A stretch of DNA of 31,773 bases from Thiobacter sp964445085 (GTDB lineage: Bacteria; Pseudomonadota; Gammaproteobacteria; Burkholderiales; Thiobacteraceae): NCBI GenBank assembly GCA_964445085.1, contig CAYUJV010000023.1, positions 1 through 31,773 on the forward strand, given 5' to 3'. Below are positions 21,931 through 29,811 of this stretch, in pieces. Below the pieces are notes generated by a model. The model searched no databases and was not told where the DNA came from. It was given only the letters and a program-made list of their open reading frames with translations. Each line of letters begins with the position of its first letter. The first letter of the stretch is position 1. The position numbers and the translations under genes are program-made.

Positions 21931-24285
21931 ATGAAATTCTCAGAAAACTGGCTGCGTACCTATGTGAATCCGCCGCTGTCGAGCGAGGAGCTGGCGCATG
22001 TGCTGACCATGGCCGGTCTCGAGGTCGAGGCCGTGGAAGCGGCGGCGCCGGCCTTCGACAAAGTCGTCGTGGGGCAAGTGCGAGCCGTCACCCGGCATCC
22101 TGACGCCGACCGCCTCAACGTATGCGAGGTGGACGTCGGTCAGGGCGCGCCCCTGCAGATCGTCTGCGGCGCCGCCAACGTGGCCGCCGGGGTCAAGGTG
22201 CCCTGCGCGCTCGTGGGCGCGACCCTGCCGAAGATGGCCATCAAGCAGGCCAAGGTGCGCGGCGTGGAATCCTTCGGCATGCTCTGTTCCGAGCAGGAGC
22301 TGGGGCTGGCGGAGGCATCGTCGGGGCTCCTGCTCCTGCCCGCCGATGCACCGGTGGGCAGGAACGTGCGCGAGTATCTCGATCTCGACGACCGGCTGTT
22401 CACGCTGAAGCTGACCCCCAACCGGAGTGACTGCCTGAGCCTGACCGGCATTGCGCGCGACGTGGCGGCCATGACCGGAGCCCGGCTTGCGCTGCCGGCG
22501 CCGGTGACCGTGGCGGCGACCCACGGCGACGTCCTGCCGGTCAGGATCGAAGCGCCCGAGGCATGCCCGCGCTACTGCGGCCGCATCGTGCGCGGCGTGA
22601 ACGCAAAGGCGCCGACGCCGGAGTGGATGGCGCGGCGTCTTGCCCGCAGCGGCGTGCGCTCCATCAGCGCGCTGGTGGATATCACCAACTACGTGCTGCT
22701 CGAGCTGGGCCAGCCCATGCATGCCTTCGACCTTGCCACGCTCAAGGGCGGCATCACGGTGCGCATGGCGCGGCCGGGCGAAGCAATCGAGCTGCTGAAC
22801 GAGCAGACCGCGCGCCTGCAACCCGACATGCTGGTGATCGCGGACGACGCGCGGGCGGTGGCGCTGGCGGGCATCATGGGCGGAGCCGGGACTGCCGTCG
22901 GCGACGGCACCGCCGATGTCTTCCTCGAAGCCGCTTTTTTCGAGCCTGGGGCGATTGCCGGGCGCGCCCGCAGCCTGGGGTTTTCCACGGATTCCTCCTA
23001 CCGCTTCGAACGCGGCGTGGATTTTGCAGCCACCCGCGCGTGCATGGAGTATGCGACCCGGCTGGTGCTCGACATCTGTGGCGGCTCGGCCGGGCCGATC
23101 ACCGAGGCACTCGGTGCCTTGCCACAGCGCGCGCCGATTCGGCTGCGCGCGGAACGGGCGCGCAAGGTATCAGGCCTGGCGCTGGACGATGACCGGATCC
23201 TGGGCCTGCTGCAACGCCTGGGGGTGGCGGTGAAGGCGGAGGCCGGGGTGTTCCAGGTCGTGCCGCCGAGCTATCGCTTCGACCTCGCGATCGAGGAAGA
23301 CCTGATCGAGGAGATCGTCCGCCTGCACGGCTACGAAAACCTGCCGGCCATCGCGCCGCGTGCCGAACTGCGTCTGCTGGCCGAGCCGGAAGCCGCGCGC
23401 GCCGAGTCGCTGCTACGCGAACGCTTGGCGACGCGCGACTATCAGGAAGTGGTGACCTACAGCTTCGTTGATGCCGCATGGGAGGCCGATCTGGGGCGGA
23501 CGGCGCCGATTCCGCTGCAGAACCCGATCGCGTCGCAGATGGGCGTCATGCGCACCACCCTGTGGGGCGGCCTGGTGGATTGCCTGCGCTTCAATCTCAA
23601 CCGCAGGCAGCCGCGGGTGCGCATCTTCGAGCTGGGGCGGATCTTCCTCGGCGGCGAGGGCGGATTCGAGCAGCCCCTGCGCCTGGGCGGCCTGGCTTTG
23701 GGCGCGGCCGAGCCGGAGCAGTGGGGCGTGAAGGCGCGCGCCGTGGACTTCTTCGACGTGAAGGGCGACGTGGAGAGCCTGTTCTGGCCGAGCCGGCCGA
23801 CGTTCCACGCAAGCTCCCATCCGGCCCTGCATCCGGGGCAGTGCGCGGAAGTGCGCCTGGACGGAAAGCCCGTGGGCTGGATCGGCGCCTTGCACCCGAA
23901 ATGGGTTCAGAAATACGAATTGCCGCAGGCGCCGGTGCTGTTCGAACTGGCGGCGGAGGCGGTGCTGGCACGCCCGGTCCCCAGCTACGCCGAGATATCC
24001 AAATTTCCGCCGGTCCGGCGCGATCTTGCCGTGATCGTCGACGAAAAAGTTGAGACTGGCGCGATGTTGGCCGTCTGCCGCGAGCAGGCGCCGCACCAGG
24101 TCACCGAGATCGCCCTTTTTGACCTCTACCAAGGCAAAGGCATTGATTCTGGAAAGAAAAGTCTTGCGTTCAGGGTTTTAATGCAGGATACTCAAAAGAC
24201 CCTGACCGACCAGGAAGTGGATGCGGTCATTGCCCGCTTGACCCAAGTTTTGTCCGACCGTTTTGATGCCAAGCTCAGAAAATAG
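21931..24285 (+). CDS. pheT: Phenylalanyl-tRNA synthetase beta subunit
   Basis: The protein has 784 residues, the usual size. In order: an N-terminal piece, an EMAP-like OB-fold tRNA-binding domain (VVVGQVRAVTRHPDADRLNVCEVDVG, about 45-150), the B3/B4 editing domain, B5 repeats, a catalytic-like core (SSYRFERGVDFAATRACMEYATRL; YSFVDAAWE; NPIASQMGVMRTTLWGGL) and the C-terminal ferredoxin-like anticodon-binding domain (SKFPPVRRDLAVIVDEKV). It contributes tRNA-Phe recognition and editing of misactivated tyrosine. It is coupled to pheS by a three-base gap. The last 150 bases are AT-richer than the rest of the gene and may contain a promoter for ihfA. Confidence 0.97.
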   Translation: MKFSENWLRTYVNPPLSSEELAHVLTMAGLEVEAVEAAAPAFDKVVVGQVRAVTRHPDADRLNVCEVDVGQGAPLQIVCGAANVAAGVKVPCALVGATLPKMAIKQAKVRGVESFGMLCSEQELGLAEASSGLLLLPADAPVGRNVREYLDLDDRLFTLKLTPNRSDCLSLTGIARDVAAMTGARLALPAPVTVAATHGDVLPVRIEAPEACPRYCGRIVRGVNAKAPTPEWMARRLARSGVRSISALVDITNYVLLELGQPMHAFDLATLKGGITVRMARPGEAIELLNEQTARLQPDMLVIADDARAVALAGIMGGAGTAVGDGTADVFLEAAFFEPGAIAGRARSLGFSTDSSYRFERGVDFAATRACMEYATRLVLDICGGSAGPITEALGALPQRAPIRLRAERARKVSGLALDDDRILGLLQRLGVAVKAEAGVFQVVPPSYRFDLAIEEDLIEEIVRLHGYENLPAIAPRAELRLLAEPEAARAESLLRERLATRDYQEVVTYSFVDAAWEADLGRTAPIPLQNPIASQMGVMRTTLWGGLVDCLRFNLNRRQPRVRIFELGRIFLGGEGGFEQPLRLGGLALGAAEPEQWGVKARAVDFFDVKGDVESLFWPSRPTFHASSHPALHPGQCAEVRLDGKPVGWIGALHPKWVQKYELPQAPVLFELAAEAVLARPVPSYAEISKFPPVRRDLAVIVDEKVETGAMLAVCREQAPHQVTEIALFDLYQGKGIDSGKKSLAFRVLMQDTQKTLTDQEVDAVIARLTQVLSDRFDAKLRK
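24164..24192 (+). promoter_or_regulatory. Weak promoter-like pair near the 3' end of pheT, ahead of ihfA
   Basis: TTGCGT (24164-24169) and GATACT (24187-24192) are separated by 17 bases, within an AT-enriched stretch at the end of pheT. ihfA begins 116 bases later. E. coli has an ihfA promoter inside pheT, so the position is suggestive, but the hexamers match the consensus poorly. Confidence 0.3.
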
Positions 24286-24307
24286 CCTGGGCTCGCGAGG
24301 GAGCGAT

Positions 24308-24622
24308 ATGACTCTAACAAAAGCCGAACTGGCAGACATGATTTTCGAAAAAGTGGGCCTCAACAAGCGCGAAGCCAAGGACATGGTGGAGTCCTTCTTC
24401 GAGGAAGTGCGGACTGCCCTGGAGGCCGGCGACAGCGTGAAACTGTCCGGCTTCGGCAATTTCCAGCTGCGCGACAAGCCCGAGCGCCCCGGGCGCAACC
24501 CCAAGACCGGCGCCGAAATCCCCATCACCGCACGGCGCGTGGTGACCTTCCATGCCAGCCAGAAGCTCAAGGCGCTGGTGGAGGCGTCCTATGCGGAGCA
24601 GCAGCAGCCGAGCGAGGGCTGA
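24308..24622 (+). CDS. ihfA: Integration host factor alpha subunit
   Basis: The 104-residue protein has the complete HU/IHF fold: TLTKAELADMIFEKVGLNKREAKDMVESFFEE, then VKLSGFGNFQLRDK and RPGRNPKTGAEIPITARRVVTFHASQKLK. The RPGRNPKTG segment is the DNA-intercalating arm with its proline. With IhfB it bends DNA sharply at specific sites and serves transcription, recombination and replication control. The ATG at 24308 is preferred over an in-frame start at 24263 because the latter would add an unconserved tail and lies inside pheT; GAGGGAG precedes 24308. It is the last widely conserved gene of the thrS-ihfA operon. Confidence 0.96.
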   Translation: MTLTKAELADMIFEKVGLNKREAKDMVESFFEEVRTALEAGDSVKLSGFGNFQLRDKPERPGRNPKTGAEIPITARRVVTFHASQKLKALVEASYAEQQQPSEG

Positions 24623-24698
24623 CCTCCACCCTTGCCCGGGAGCCGGCGGCGGACTGCGGCCGGCGCGGATTCCGACCTAACTCATCGCCTTCTTCGCC

Positions 24699-25082
24699 AT
24701 GCAGACTGTAAAAACCGATGCGCTGCCGCCAATCCCCGCGAAGCGATATTTCACCATTGGCGAGGTGAGCGAGCTGTGCGGGGTGAAGCCGCACGTGTTG
24801 CGTTACTGGGAGCAGGAATTCACGCAGCTCAAGCCGGTGAAGCGGCGCGGCAACCGACGCTATTACCAGCACCACGAAGTGCTCCTCATCCGGCGCATCC
24901 GCGAGCTGCTGTACGAACAGGGCTTCACCATCAGCGGCGCGCGCAATCGCCTCGACTCCGGCGTCGCCGAGCCCGAAGCATCTCCGGCCAGGCATCCTGG
25001 CACCGATCCGTCCAACGGCCCTGTCGATCTTGCGTTCATTCGCAAGGAAATTCAGGAAGTGTTGCGACTGCTCGAGGCTTGA
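24699..25082 (+). CDS. MerR-family transcriptional regulator downstream of ihfA
   Basis: The 127-residue protein has a MerR-type winged helix (about 16-85): KRYFTIGEVSELCGVKPHVLRYWEQEF, KPVKRRGNRRYYQHHEVLLIRRIRELLYEQGFTISGARNRL. A short C-terminal tail forms a helix with FIRKEIQEVLRLLEA. There is no cysteine-based metal-binding site or drug-binding domain, so it is a small MerR/HTH_17-like protein. A gene of this type is often found directly after ihfA in beta- and gammaproteobacteria; its target is not known to me. The 76-base gap after ihfA has imperfect GC hairpins but no clear terminator. Confidence 0.85.
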   Translation: MQTVKTDALPPIPAKRYFTIGEVSELCGVKPHVLRYWEQEFTQLKPVKRRGNRRYYQHHEVLLIRRIRELLYEQGFTISGARNRLDSGVAEPEASPARHPGTDPSNGPVDLAFIRKEIQEVLRLLEA

Positions 25083-25096
25083 GCACCGCGCGCGTG

Positions 25097-25126
25097 TTGG
25101 CTTGGGTTGCGCGTTTCGGCTATAAT
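25097..25126 (+). promoter_or_regulatory. Sigma-70 promoter of tRNA-Pro (and possibly surE)
   Basis: TTGGCT (25097-25102) and a perfect TATAAT (25121-25126) are separated by 18 bases. The predicted start lies just before the mature tRNA end at 25136. Confidence 0.75.
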
Positions 25127-25135
25127 GCCGCGCTT

Positions 25136-25212
<77 letters not shown>

Positions 25213-25263
25213 GAATTCAAAAGTTCGAGCCGGACACGTTTACCCGGCCACGCCAATCGCAGT

Positions 25264-26007
25264 ATGCGCATCCTGCTGAGCAACGACGACGGATATTTTG
25301 CTCCCGGCCTCGCGGCTCTCGTGCATGCGCTCTCCCGCATCGCCGAAGTGACCGTGGTTGCCCCCGAGCGCGACCGCAGCGGCGCCAGCAATTCCCTGAC
25401 CCTCGATCGCCCGCTCACGCTGCGCCAGTCGCACAACGGCTTTTACTACGTCAATGGCACGCCCACCGACTGCGTCCATCTTGCGGTTACCGGCATGATC
25501 GCCGAGCAGCCGGACATGGTGATCTCGGGCGTGAACCATGGCGCGAACATGGGCGACGACACGATTTATTCCGGCACGGTCGCCGCCGCGACCGAGGGAT
25601 TTCTGCTGGGCATTCCGTCCCTGGCCCTCTCCCTGGCCAGCGTGAGCCAGGGCCACTACGCGACGGCGGCGCAGGTGGCGGTGCAGATGGTGGAGCGGTT
25701 TCGCGCGCAGCCTTTGCAGCAGGCGATGCTGCTCAACATCAATGTGCCGGACGTGCCGTTTGCGTCCCTCAAGGGCACCCGGGTCACGCGCCTGGGCAAG
25801 CGCCACAAGGCCGAGCCGGTGGTGAAAAGCGAAAGCCCACGCGGCCAGACGGTGTACTGGGTCGGCGCCGCTGGCGGCGCGCAGGATGCCGGGCCGGGGA
25901 CCGATTTCCATGCCGTGGCGGAAGGTTACGTTTCCGTAACGCCATTGCAGATGGATTTGACGCATTTTGCCCAGATCGATGCCGTCAGCCAGTGGATCCA
26001 TGGCTAG
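25264..26007 (+). CDS. surE: 5'/3'-nucleotidase SurE
   Basis: The 247-residue metal-dependent survival phosphatase removes phosphate from nucleoside 5'- and 3'-monophosphates. Hallmarks are the N-terminal MRILLSNDDGYFAPGL with the metal-binding DD pair, VVAPERDRSGASNSLTLDRPL, NGTPTDCVHLA, the ISGVNHGANMGDDTIYSGTVAAATEG signature, and LLNINVPD. The ATG at 25264 is the family start; a longer open frame running back through tRNA-Pro is not coding. It opens the conserved surE-pcm-nlpD-rpoS cluster linked to stationary-phase survival. No promoter is seen in the 51 bases after the tRNA, so read-through is likely. Confidence 0.96.
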   Translation: MRILLSNDDGYFAPGLAALVHALSRIAEVTVVAPERDRSGASNSLTLDRPLTLRQSHNGFYYVNGTPTDCVHLAVTGMIAEQPDMVISGVNHGANMGDDTIYSGTVAAATEGFLLGIPSLALSLASVSQGHYATAAQVAVQMVERFRAQPLQQAMLLNINVPDVPFASLKGTRVTRLGKRHKAEPVVKSESPRGQTVYWVGAAGGAQDAGPGTDFHAVAEGYVSVTPLQMDLTHFAQIDAVSQWIHG

Positions 26008-26025
26008 GGACATCCGGAGCGCGGC

Positions 26026-26682
26026 ATGAACCAAAAGCTTTCCGGCATCGGCATGACCTCCCAGCGCACCCGCGCGCGCATGCTGGAGCGGCTGCGGGCG
26101 CAGGGCATCACCGACGAAGTGGTGCTGGCTGCCATGGGCGCCGTGCCGCGTCACATCTTCGTGGACGAGGCGTTGGCCAGCCGCGCCTACGACGACGTGT
26201 CGCTGCCGATCGGGTTTGGCCAGACGATCTCCCAGCCCTATACGGTCGCGCGGATGACGGAGCTGGCGCGCAACGGCCGGGAACTCAATCGCGTCCTGGA
26301 AATCGGAACCGGGTGTGGCTACCAGGCGGCGATCCTGGGCAAGCTCGCGAAGGAGGTCATCTCCCTCGAGCGCATCGCGCCCATCATTGCCAGGGCGCGC
26401 AAGAACCTGCGCGAGGTGCGCCTGCACAACGTCAAGGTGAAATATGCGGATGGCAGCCTGGGCCTGGCAGAGCTGGCCCCGTTCGATGCCATCGTGATGA
26501 CGGCGGCCGCGACGCACATCCCGCAGGACCTGCTGATGCAGCTTGCGGTGGGGGGCCGCCTCGTGATGCCGATCGGGACCGAAACCCAGCGTCTCACCGT
26601 GGTCGAACGCACGCCGCAGGGGTTTCAGCAAATGGACCTGGAGGAAGTGAAGTTCGTGCCGCTCCTGCCGGGCGTGGCCTAG
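26026..26682 (+). CDS. pcm: Protein-L-isoaspartate O-methyltransferase
   Basis: The 218-residue enzyme methylates L-isoaspartyl residues in aged proteins using S-adenosylmethionine, starting their repair. Recognisable segments are the substrate-side VPRHIFVDEALASRAYDD and LPIGFGQTISQPYTVARMTELA, motif I VLEIGTGCGYQAA, post-I VISLERIAPI, and PFDAIVMTAAATHIPQDLLMQLAVGGRLVMPIG. GGAG lies six bases before the ATG. It sits 18 bases after surE, its usual partner, and ahead of nlpD-rpoS. Confidence 0.96.
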   Translation: MNQKLSGIGMTSQRTRARMLERLRAQGITDEVVLAAMGAVPRHIFVDEALASRAYDDVSLPIGFGQTISQPYTVARMTELARNGRELNRVLEIGTGCGYQAAILGKLAKEVISLERIAPIIARARKNLREVRLHNVKVKYADGSLGLAELAPFDAIVMTAAATHIPQDLLMQLAVGGRLVMPIGTETQRLTVVERTPQGFQQMDLEEVKFVPLLPGVA

Positions 26683-26753
26683 GCTCCAGCAGAACGATCC
26701 GGGCGGCAGCGCCCGGCTGCTTTCAAGAACTCTAACGCGTGGAGGAACAGCGC

Positions 26754-27740
26754 TTGGCTTTGCGGATCTGGGCTCTTTTGGCCGCGGCGCTCCTGAGTGC
26801 AGTGCTTGCCGGGTGCGGCTCGACTCCATCGCGCGCGCCGGTGATCGACCGGCTGCCCGCCAAACCGGCGGCAAAGGCCCCAGCCCCGGCTGCGGCCAGG
26901 GAGCCGGATTGGCGTCCCGCCACCTACACCGTGCAGAAGGGCGACACGCTCTACAGCATCGCCCTCGAGCATGGGCAGGATTATCGCGAGCTGGCGGACT
27001 GGAACGGCATCCAGGAGCCCTATGTCATCCGGATCGGCCAGGTGCTGCGGATGTCCCCGCCGGGCGGGGAGGGCGCGGTGCCCTTGGCCCTGCCCGCGCC
27101 ACCGCAGGCGCAGCCCTTGCCGCAGGCGAAGCCGCTGCCGGGCAGCACGGCCACGCTCAAGACCGAGCCCAAGGCGCTGAAGGAGGCCTACTCCGATCAG
27201 GCGCTGGCGCGCATGGAGCAGGGTCCCGCCAAAGCCGATGCGGCCTCCCCGGCCAAGCCCGATGCAAGCAAGCCCGACGCGGCCAAGGCGGCGCCGGCCG
27301 TTGCGCCGGCAAAGCCGGCGGCGGAAGCCAAGGCGGCGGACGAGGCTGCCGACGATCCGGACCGGGTGGACTGGGCATGGCCGGCCACCGGCAAGATCCT
27401 CGCCAACTTCAATGACAACGGCAACAGCAAGGGTCTGGACATCGCCGGCACCCTGGGCCAGGCGGTGAATGCGGCCGCCGCCGGCAAGGTGGTGCATACC
27501 GGGACGACCTTGCGTGGTTACGGCAAACTCATCATCATTAAGCACAACAAGAGCTATTTCAGTGTCTATGCCCACAACAGCCAGATTCTGGTGAAAGAGG
27601 GACAGAACGTCGTGCGGGGGCAGAAGATCGCCGAGATGGGGGACACCGATGCCGACCGCGTGAAACTGCACTTCGAGATACGCCGGCTGGGAAAGCCGGT
27701 TGATCCGCTGAAATATCTGCCCAACGATAGGACGCCATGA
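26754..27740 (+). CDS. nlpD: NlpD-like lipoprotein, LysM plus degenerate LytM domain
   Basis: The protein has about 328 residues. The TTG at 26754 is chosen because GGAGGA (26741-26746) lies just upstream and it gives a clean lipoprotein signal ending in LAGC (Cys about residue 21); a GTG at 26739 overlaps the ribosome-binding site. LysM follows (YTVQKGDTLYSIALEHGQDYRELADWNG), then a long Ala/Lys/Pro-rich linker, then a C-terminal M23 domain. The first metal-ligand position reads KGLDI rather than an HxGxD-type motif, while YAHN and LHFEIR remain, so it is probably catalytically inactive. NlpD proteins activate an amidase (AmiC in E. coli) during cell separation. It overlaps rpoS by four bases. 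Confidence 0.92.
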   Translation: MALRIWALLAAALLSAVLAGCGSTPSRAPVIDRLPAKPAAKAPAPAAAREPDWRPATYTVQKGDTLYSIALEHGQDYRELADWNGIQEPYVIRIGQVLRMSPPGGEGAVPLALPAPPQAQPLPQAKPLPGSTATLKTEPKALKEAYSDQALARMEQGPAKADAASPAKPDASKPDAAKAAPAVAPAKPAAEAKAADEAADDPDRVDWAWPATGKILANFNDNGNSKGLDIAGTLGQAVNAAAAGKVVHTGTTLRGYGKLIIIKHNKSYFSVYAHNSQILVKEGQNVVRGQKIAEMGDTDADRVKLHFEIRRLGKPVDPLKYLPNDRTP

Positions 27741-28687
27741 TCCCTGAAGGTGAAGATCCGCGCGAAGTCGATCCACTGGACGAGAATGCCGTCTCGGCCG
27801 AGGAGCAGGAGGAGCAGGCCGAGGAAGCTGCCGAGGCCGAGGTGTTCCTGTCGGACCTGAACGCGGATGTCACCCAGATCTACCTCAACGAAATCGGCCA
27901 GAATGCCCTGCTGACGCCGGAAGAGGAGCTGCGGCTGACGCGGCTCGTGGTGGCGGGCGATTTCGAGGCGCGGCAGCGCATGATCGAATGCAACCTGCGC
28001 CTGGTGGTCAACATCGCCAAGCACTACATCAACCGCGGCATGGCCTTGCTCGATCTGATCGAGGAGGGCAACCTCGGCCTGATTCATGCCCTCGAGAAAT
28101 TCGATCCGGAGCGCGGCTTCCGCTTCTCGACCTACGCCACGTGGTGGATCCGGCAGAACATCGAGCGCGCCATCATGAACCAGTCGCGCACGATCCGGCT
28201 GCCGGTGCACGTGATCAAGGAGCTCAACGTCTATCTGCGCGCGCAGCGCCACCTCGAGTCCCATGGCAAGCCCGATCCCACGCCCGAGGATGTGGCGCAT
28301 CTGCTGGACCGGGAGGTGGAGGAGGTGCGCTACATCCTCAGCCTGAACGAGCGCATGGCATCCCTGGATGCGCCGCTCGACATCGACCCCAACCTGTCCA
28401 TCGGCGAGGCCATTCCGGACGAGCAGGGCGTGCTGCCGGAGGTGATGCTGCAGCGGGCCGAGGTGGAGCGCCACGTGCACGAATGGCTGAACCAGCTCAC
28501 CGACAAGCAGCGCGGCGTGATCGAGCGGCGCTTCGGCCTCAACGGCTACGACATGAGCACCCTGGAAGAGGTGGCCGAGGCCCACGGCATCACCCGCGAG
28601 CGGGTGCGCCAGATCCAGATGGAAGCCCTGCAGTCCCTGCGCAAGATCCTGCGCCGCCACGGCGTCTCCAAGGACGTCCTGTTTTAG
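27737..28687 (+). CDS. rpoS: RNA polymerase sigma factor RpoS
   Basis: The 316-residue group 2 sigma-70 factor directs the general stress and stationary-phase programme. After an acidic N-terminus come region 1.2 (DVTQIYLNEIGQNALLTPEEE), region 2 (RMIECNLRLVVNIAKHYINRGMALLDLIEEGNLGLIHALEKFDPERGFRFSTYATWWIRQNIERAI), region 3 (RTIRLPVHVIKELNVYLRA) and region 4 with GVIERRFGLNG, TLEEVAEAHGITRERVRQIQMEAL. No long region 1.1 is present, as expected. It follows nlpD with a four-base overlap; in E. coli the main rpoS promoter lies inside nlpD, and a comparable one here could not be confirmed. Confidence 0.95.
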   Translation: MIPEGEDPREVDPLDENAVSAEEQEEQAEEAAEAEVFLSDLNADVTQIYLNEIGQNALLTPEEELRLTRLVVAGDFEARQRMIECNLRLVVNIAKHYINRGMALLDLIEEGNLGLIHALEKFDPERGFRFSTYATWWIRQNIERAIMNQSRTIRLPVHVIKELNVYLRAQRHLESHGKPDPTPEDVAHLLDREVEEVRYILSLNERMASLDAPLDIDPNLSIGEAIPDEQGVLPEVMLQRAEVERHVHEWLNQLTDKQRGVIERRFGLNGYDMSTLEEVAEAHGITRERVRQIQMEALQSLRKILRRHGVSKDVLF

Positions 28688-28704
28688 CTCCCGCACTCAC
28701 GACC

Positions 28705-29367
28705 ATGCTCGACTGGAGCGCCATCGACACCGTCCTGCTCGACATGGACGGCACCCTGCTCGACCTGCACTACGACAACCACTTCTGGCTGCATCATGTG
28801 CCGACGCGGTTTGCGGAGAAACACGGACTGCCCTTCGACGTCGCGCGCCAGGACCTGCTTGCGCGCTACCAGCAGATCGCCGGCACCATGCAGTGGTACT
28901 GCGTCGATCACTGGACGGCGGAGCTGGGACTCGACATCGAACGCCTGAAGCAGGAAGTGGCGCACCTGATCGCGGTGCACCCGCATGTAGTGCCCTTTCT
29001 GGAGCGGGTGCGATCGGCCGGCAAGCGCGTGGTGCTGGTGACCAACGCCCATCACAAGAGCCTCGGCCTGAAGATGCAGCGCACCGGCCTCGACCGCTAT
29101 TTCGACCGCCTGATCTGCGCCCATGAATTCGGGGTGCCGAAGGAGCATCCGGCGTTCTGGCCCGGACTGCAGGCGCGGGAGCCCTTCGCTCGGGAACGCG
29201 CGCTGCTCATCGACGACAGCCTGCCGGTGCTGCGCGCCGCCCAGGCCTACGGCATCGCCCATCTGCTGGCGGTCCAGCGGCCGGACACCCGCCAGCCGCC
29301 GAAAGACGTCGCGGAATTCGCGGCGATCGAGAGCTTCGCCCAGATCACGCCCGGCTCAGAGCAATAG
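28705..29367 (+). CDS. yrfG: HAD-family GMP/IMP nucleotidase, YrfG-like
   Basis: The protein has 220 residues, close to E. coli YrfG (222). HAD motif I is DTVLLDMDGTLLDL (nucleophile and acid-base Asp at about 14 and 16), with VVLVTNAHHKSLGLKMQRTGLD as motif II, a Lys in FGVPKEHP as motif III and LLIDDSLPVLRAAQAYGI as motif IV. The cap shows YDNHFWLHHVPTRFAEKHG and WYCVDHWTAELGLDI, matching the YrfG subfamily. The E. coli enzyme dephosphorylates GMP and IMP. It begins 17 bases after rpoS and overlaps the convergent Mth938-like gene by 12 bases. Confidence 0.88.
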   Translation: MLDWSAIDTVLLDMDGTLLDLHYDNHFWLHHVPTRFAEKHGLPFDVARQDLLARYQQIAGTMQWYCVDHWTAELGLDIERLKQEVAHLIAVHPHVVPFLERVRSAGKRVVLVTNAHHKSLGLKMQRTGLDRYFDRLICAHEFGVPKEHPAFWPGLQAREPFARERALLIDDSLPVLRAAQAYGIAHLLAVQRPDTRQPPKDVAEFAAIESFAQITPGSEQ

Positions 29368-29724
29368 CGCGGCCGCGACGCGGCGGCCTTCTCCCATCAG
29401 GATGTTGTAGGTGCGGGCGGCGGCGAAGCTGTCCATGGCTTCGAAGCCGATGCCGGCCCGCGCCAGCGGCGCGATCAGCCGCGGGGCGGGGAAGCGCAGG
29501 GCGGCGCCGGTGCCGAGCAGGACAATTTCCACATCCAGCGCAGCCAGCTGGGCGAAATGTGCCTCCCCCAACGCTTCGAGACTGCGCGGCCCCCACTCCG
29601 GGACGATCCGGTCCGGCAGCACGATCACGCTGCGCTCGAAGCGCTGCGCGTTGACCAGCACAAAGCCCTCGCCGTAGCCGGTGAAGGCGTTCTGCCCCGA
29701 GTTTTGCGCCAGATGCAGCTTCAA
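29356..29724 (-). CDS. Mth938-like domain protein (DUF498)
   Basis: A protein of about 122 residues read from a TTG at 29724, with AAGGA seven bases upstream. A longer reading to an ATG at 29775 exists, but it adds an unconserved segment. Recognisable features are GQNAFTGYGEGFVLVNAQRFERSVIVLPDRIVPEW, EIVLLGTGAALRFP and GIGFEAMDSFAAARTYNILMGEGRRVAAALL, which match the Mth938/Xcc1710-like family. Its function is not established; relatives in other organisms have been linked to respiratory complex assembly. It converges with and overlaps the yrfG-like gene, and is divergent from alaC. Confidence 0.85.
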   Translation of the reverse strand: MKLHLAQNSGQNAFTGYGEGFVLVNAQRFERSVIVLPDRIVPEWGPRSLEALGEAHFAQLAALDVEIVLLGTGAALRFPAPRLIAPLARAGIGFEAMDSFAAARTYNILMGEGRRVAAALLL

Positions 29725-29773
29725 GACGGTTTCCTTGGAACGCCAATTGCGGCAGGGTGCCGCGTCCGGTAAC

Positions 29774-29781
29774 ATTATAAC
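29774..29781. promoter_or_regulatory. Shared -10-like sequence between the Mth938-like gene and alaC
   Basis: The sequence ATTATAAC reads as TATAAC on the plus strand (29776-29781) and as TATAAT on the minus strand (29779-29774). It lies in an AT-rich patch between the two divergent genes, about 31 bases before the alaC ATG. Good -35 matches are lacking on both strands. Confidence 0.35.
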
Positions 29782-29811
29782 TTTTTTGGCATTTTAGCCA
29801 TTTTGGGTGTC

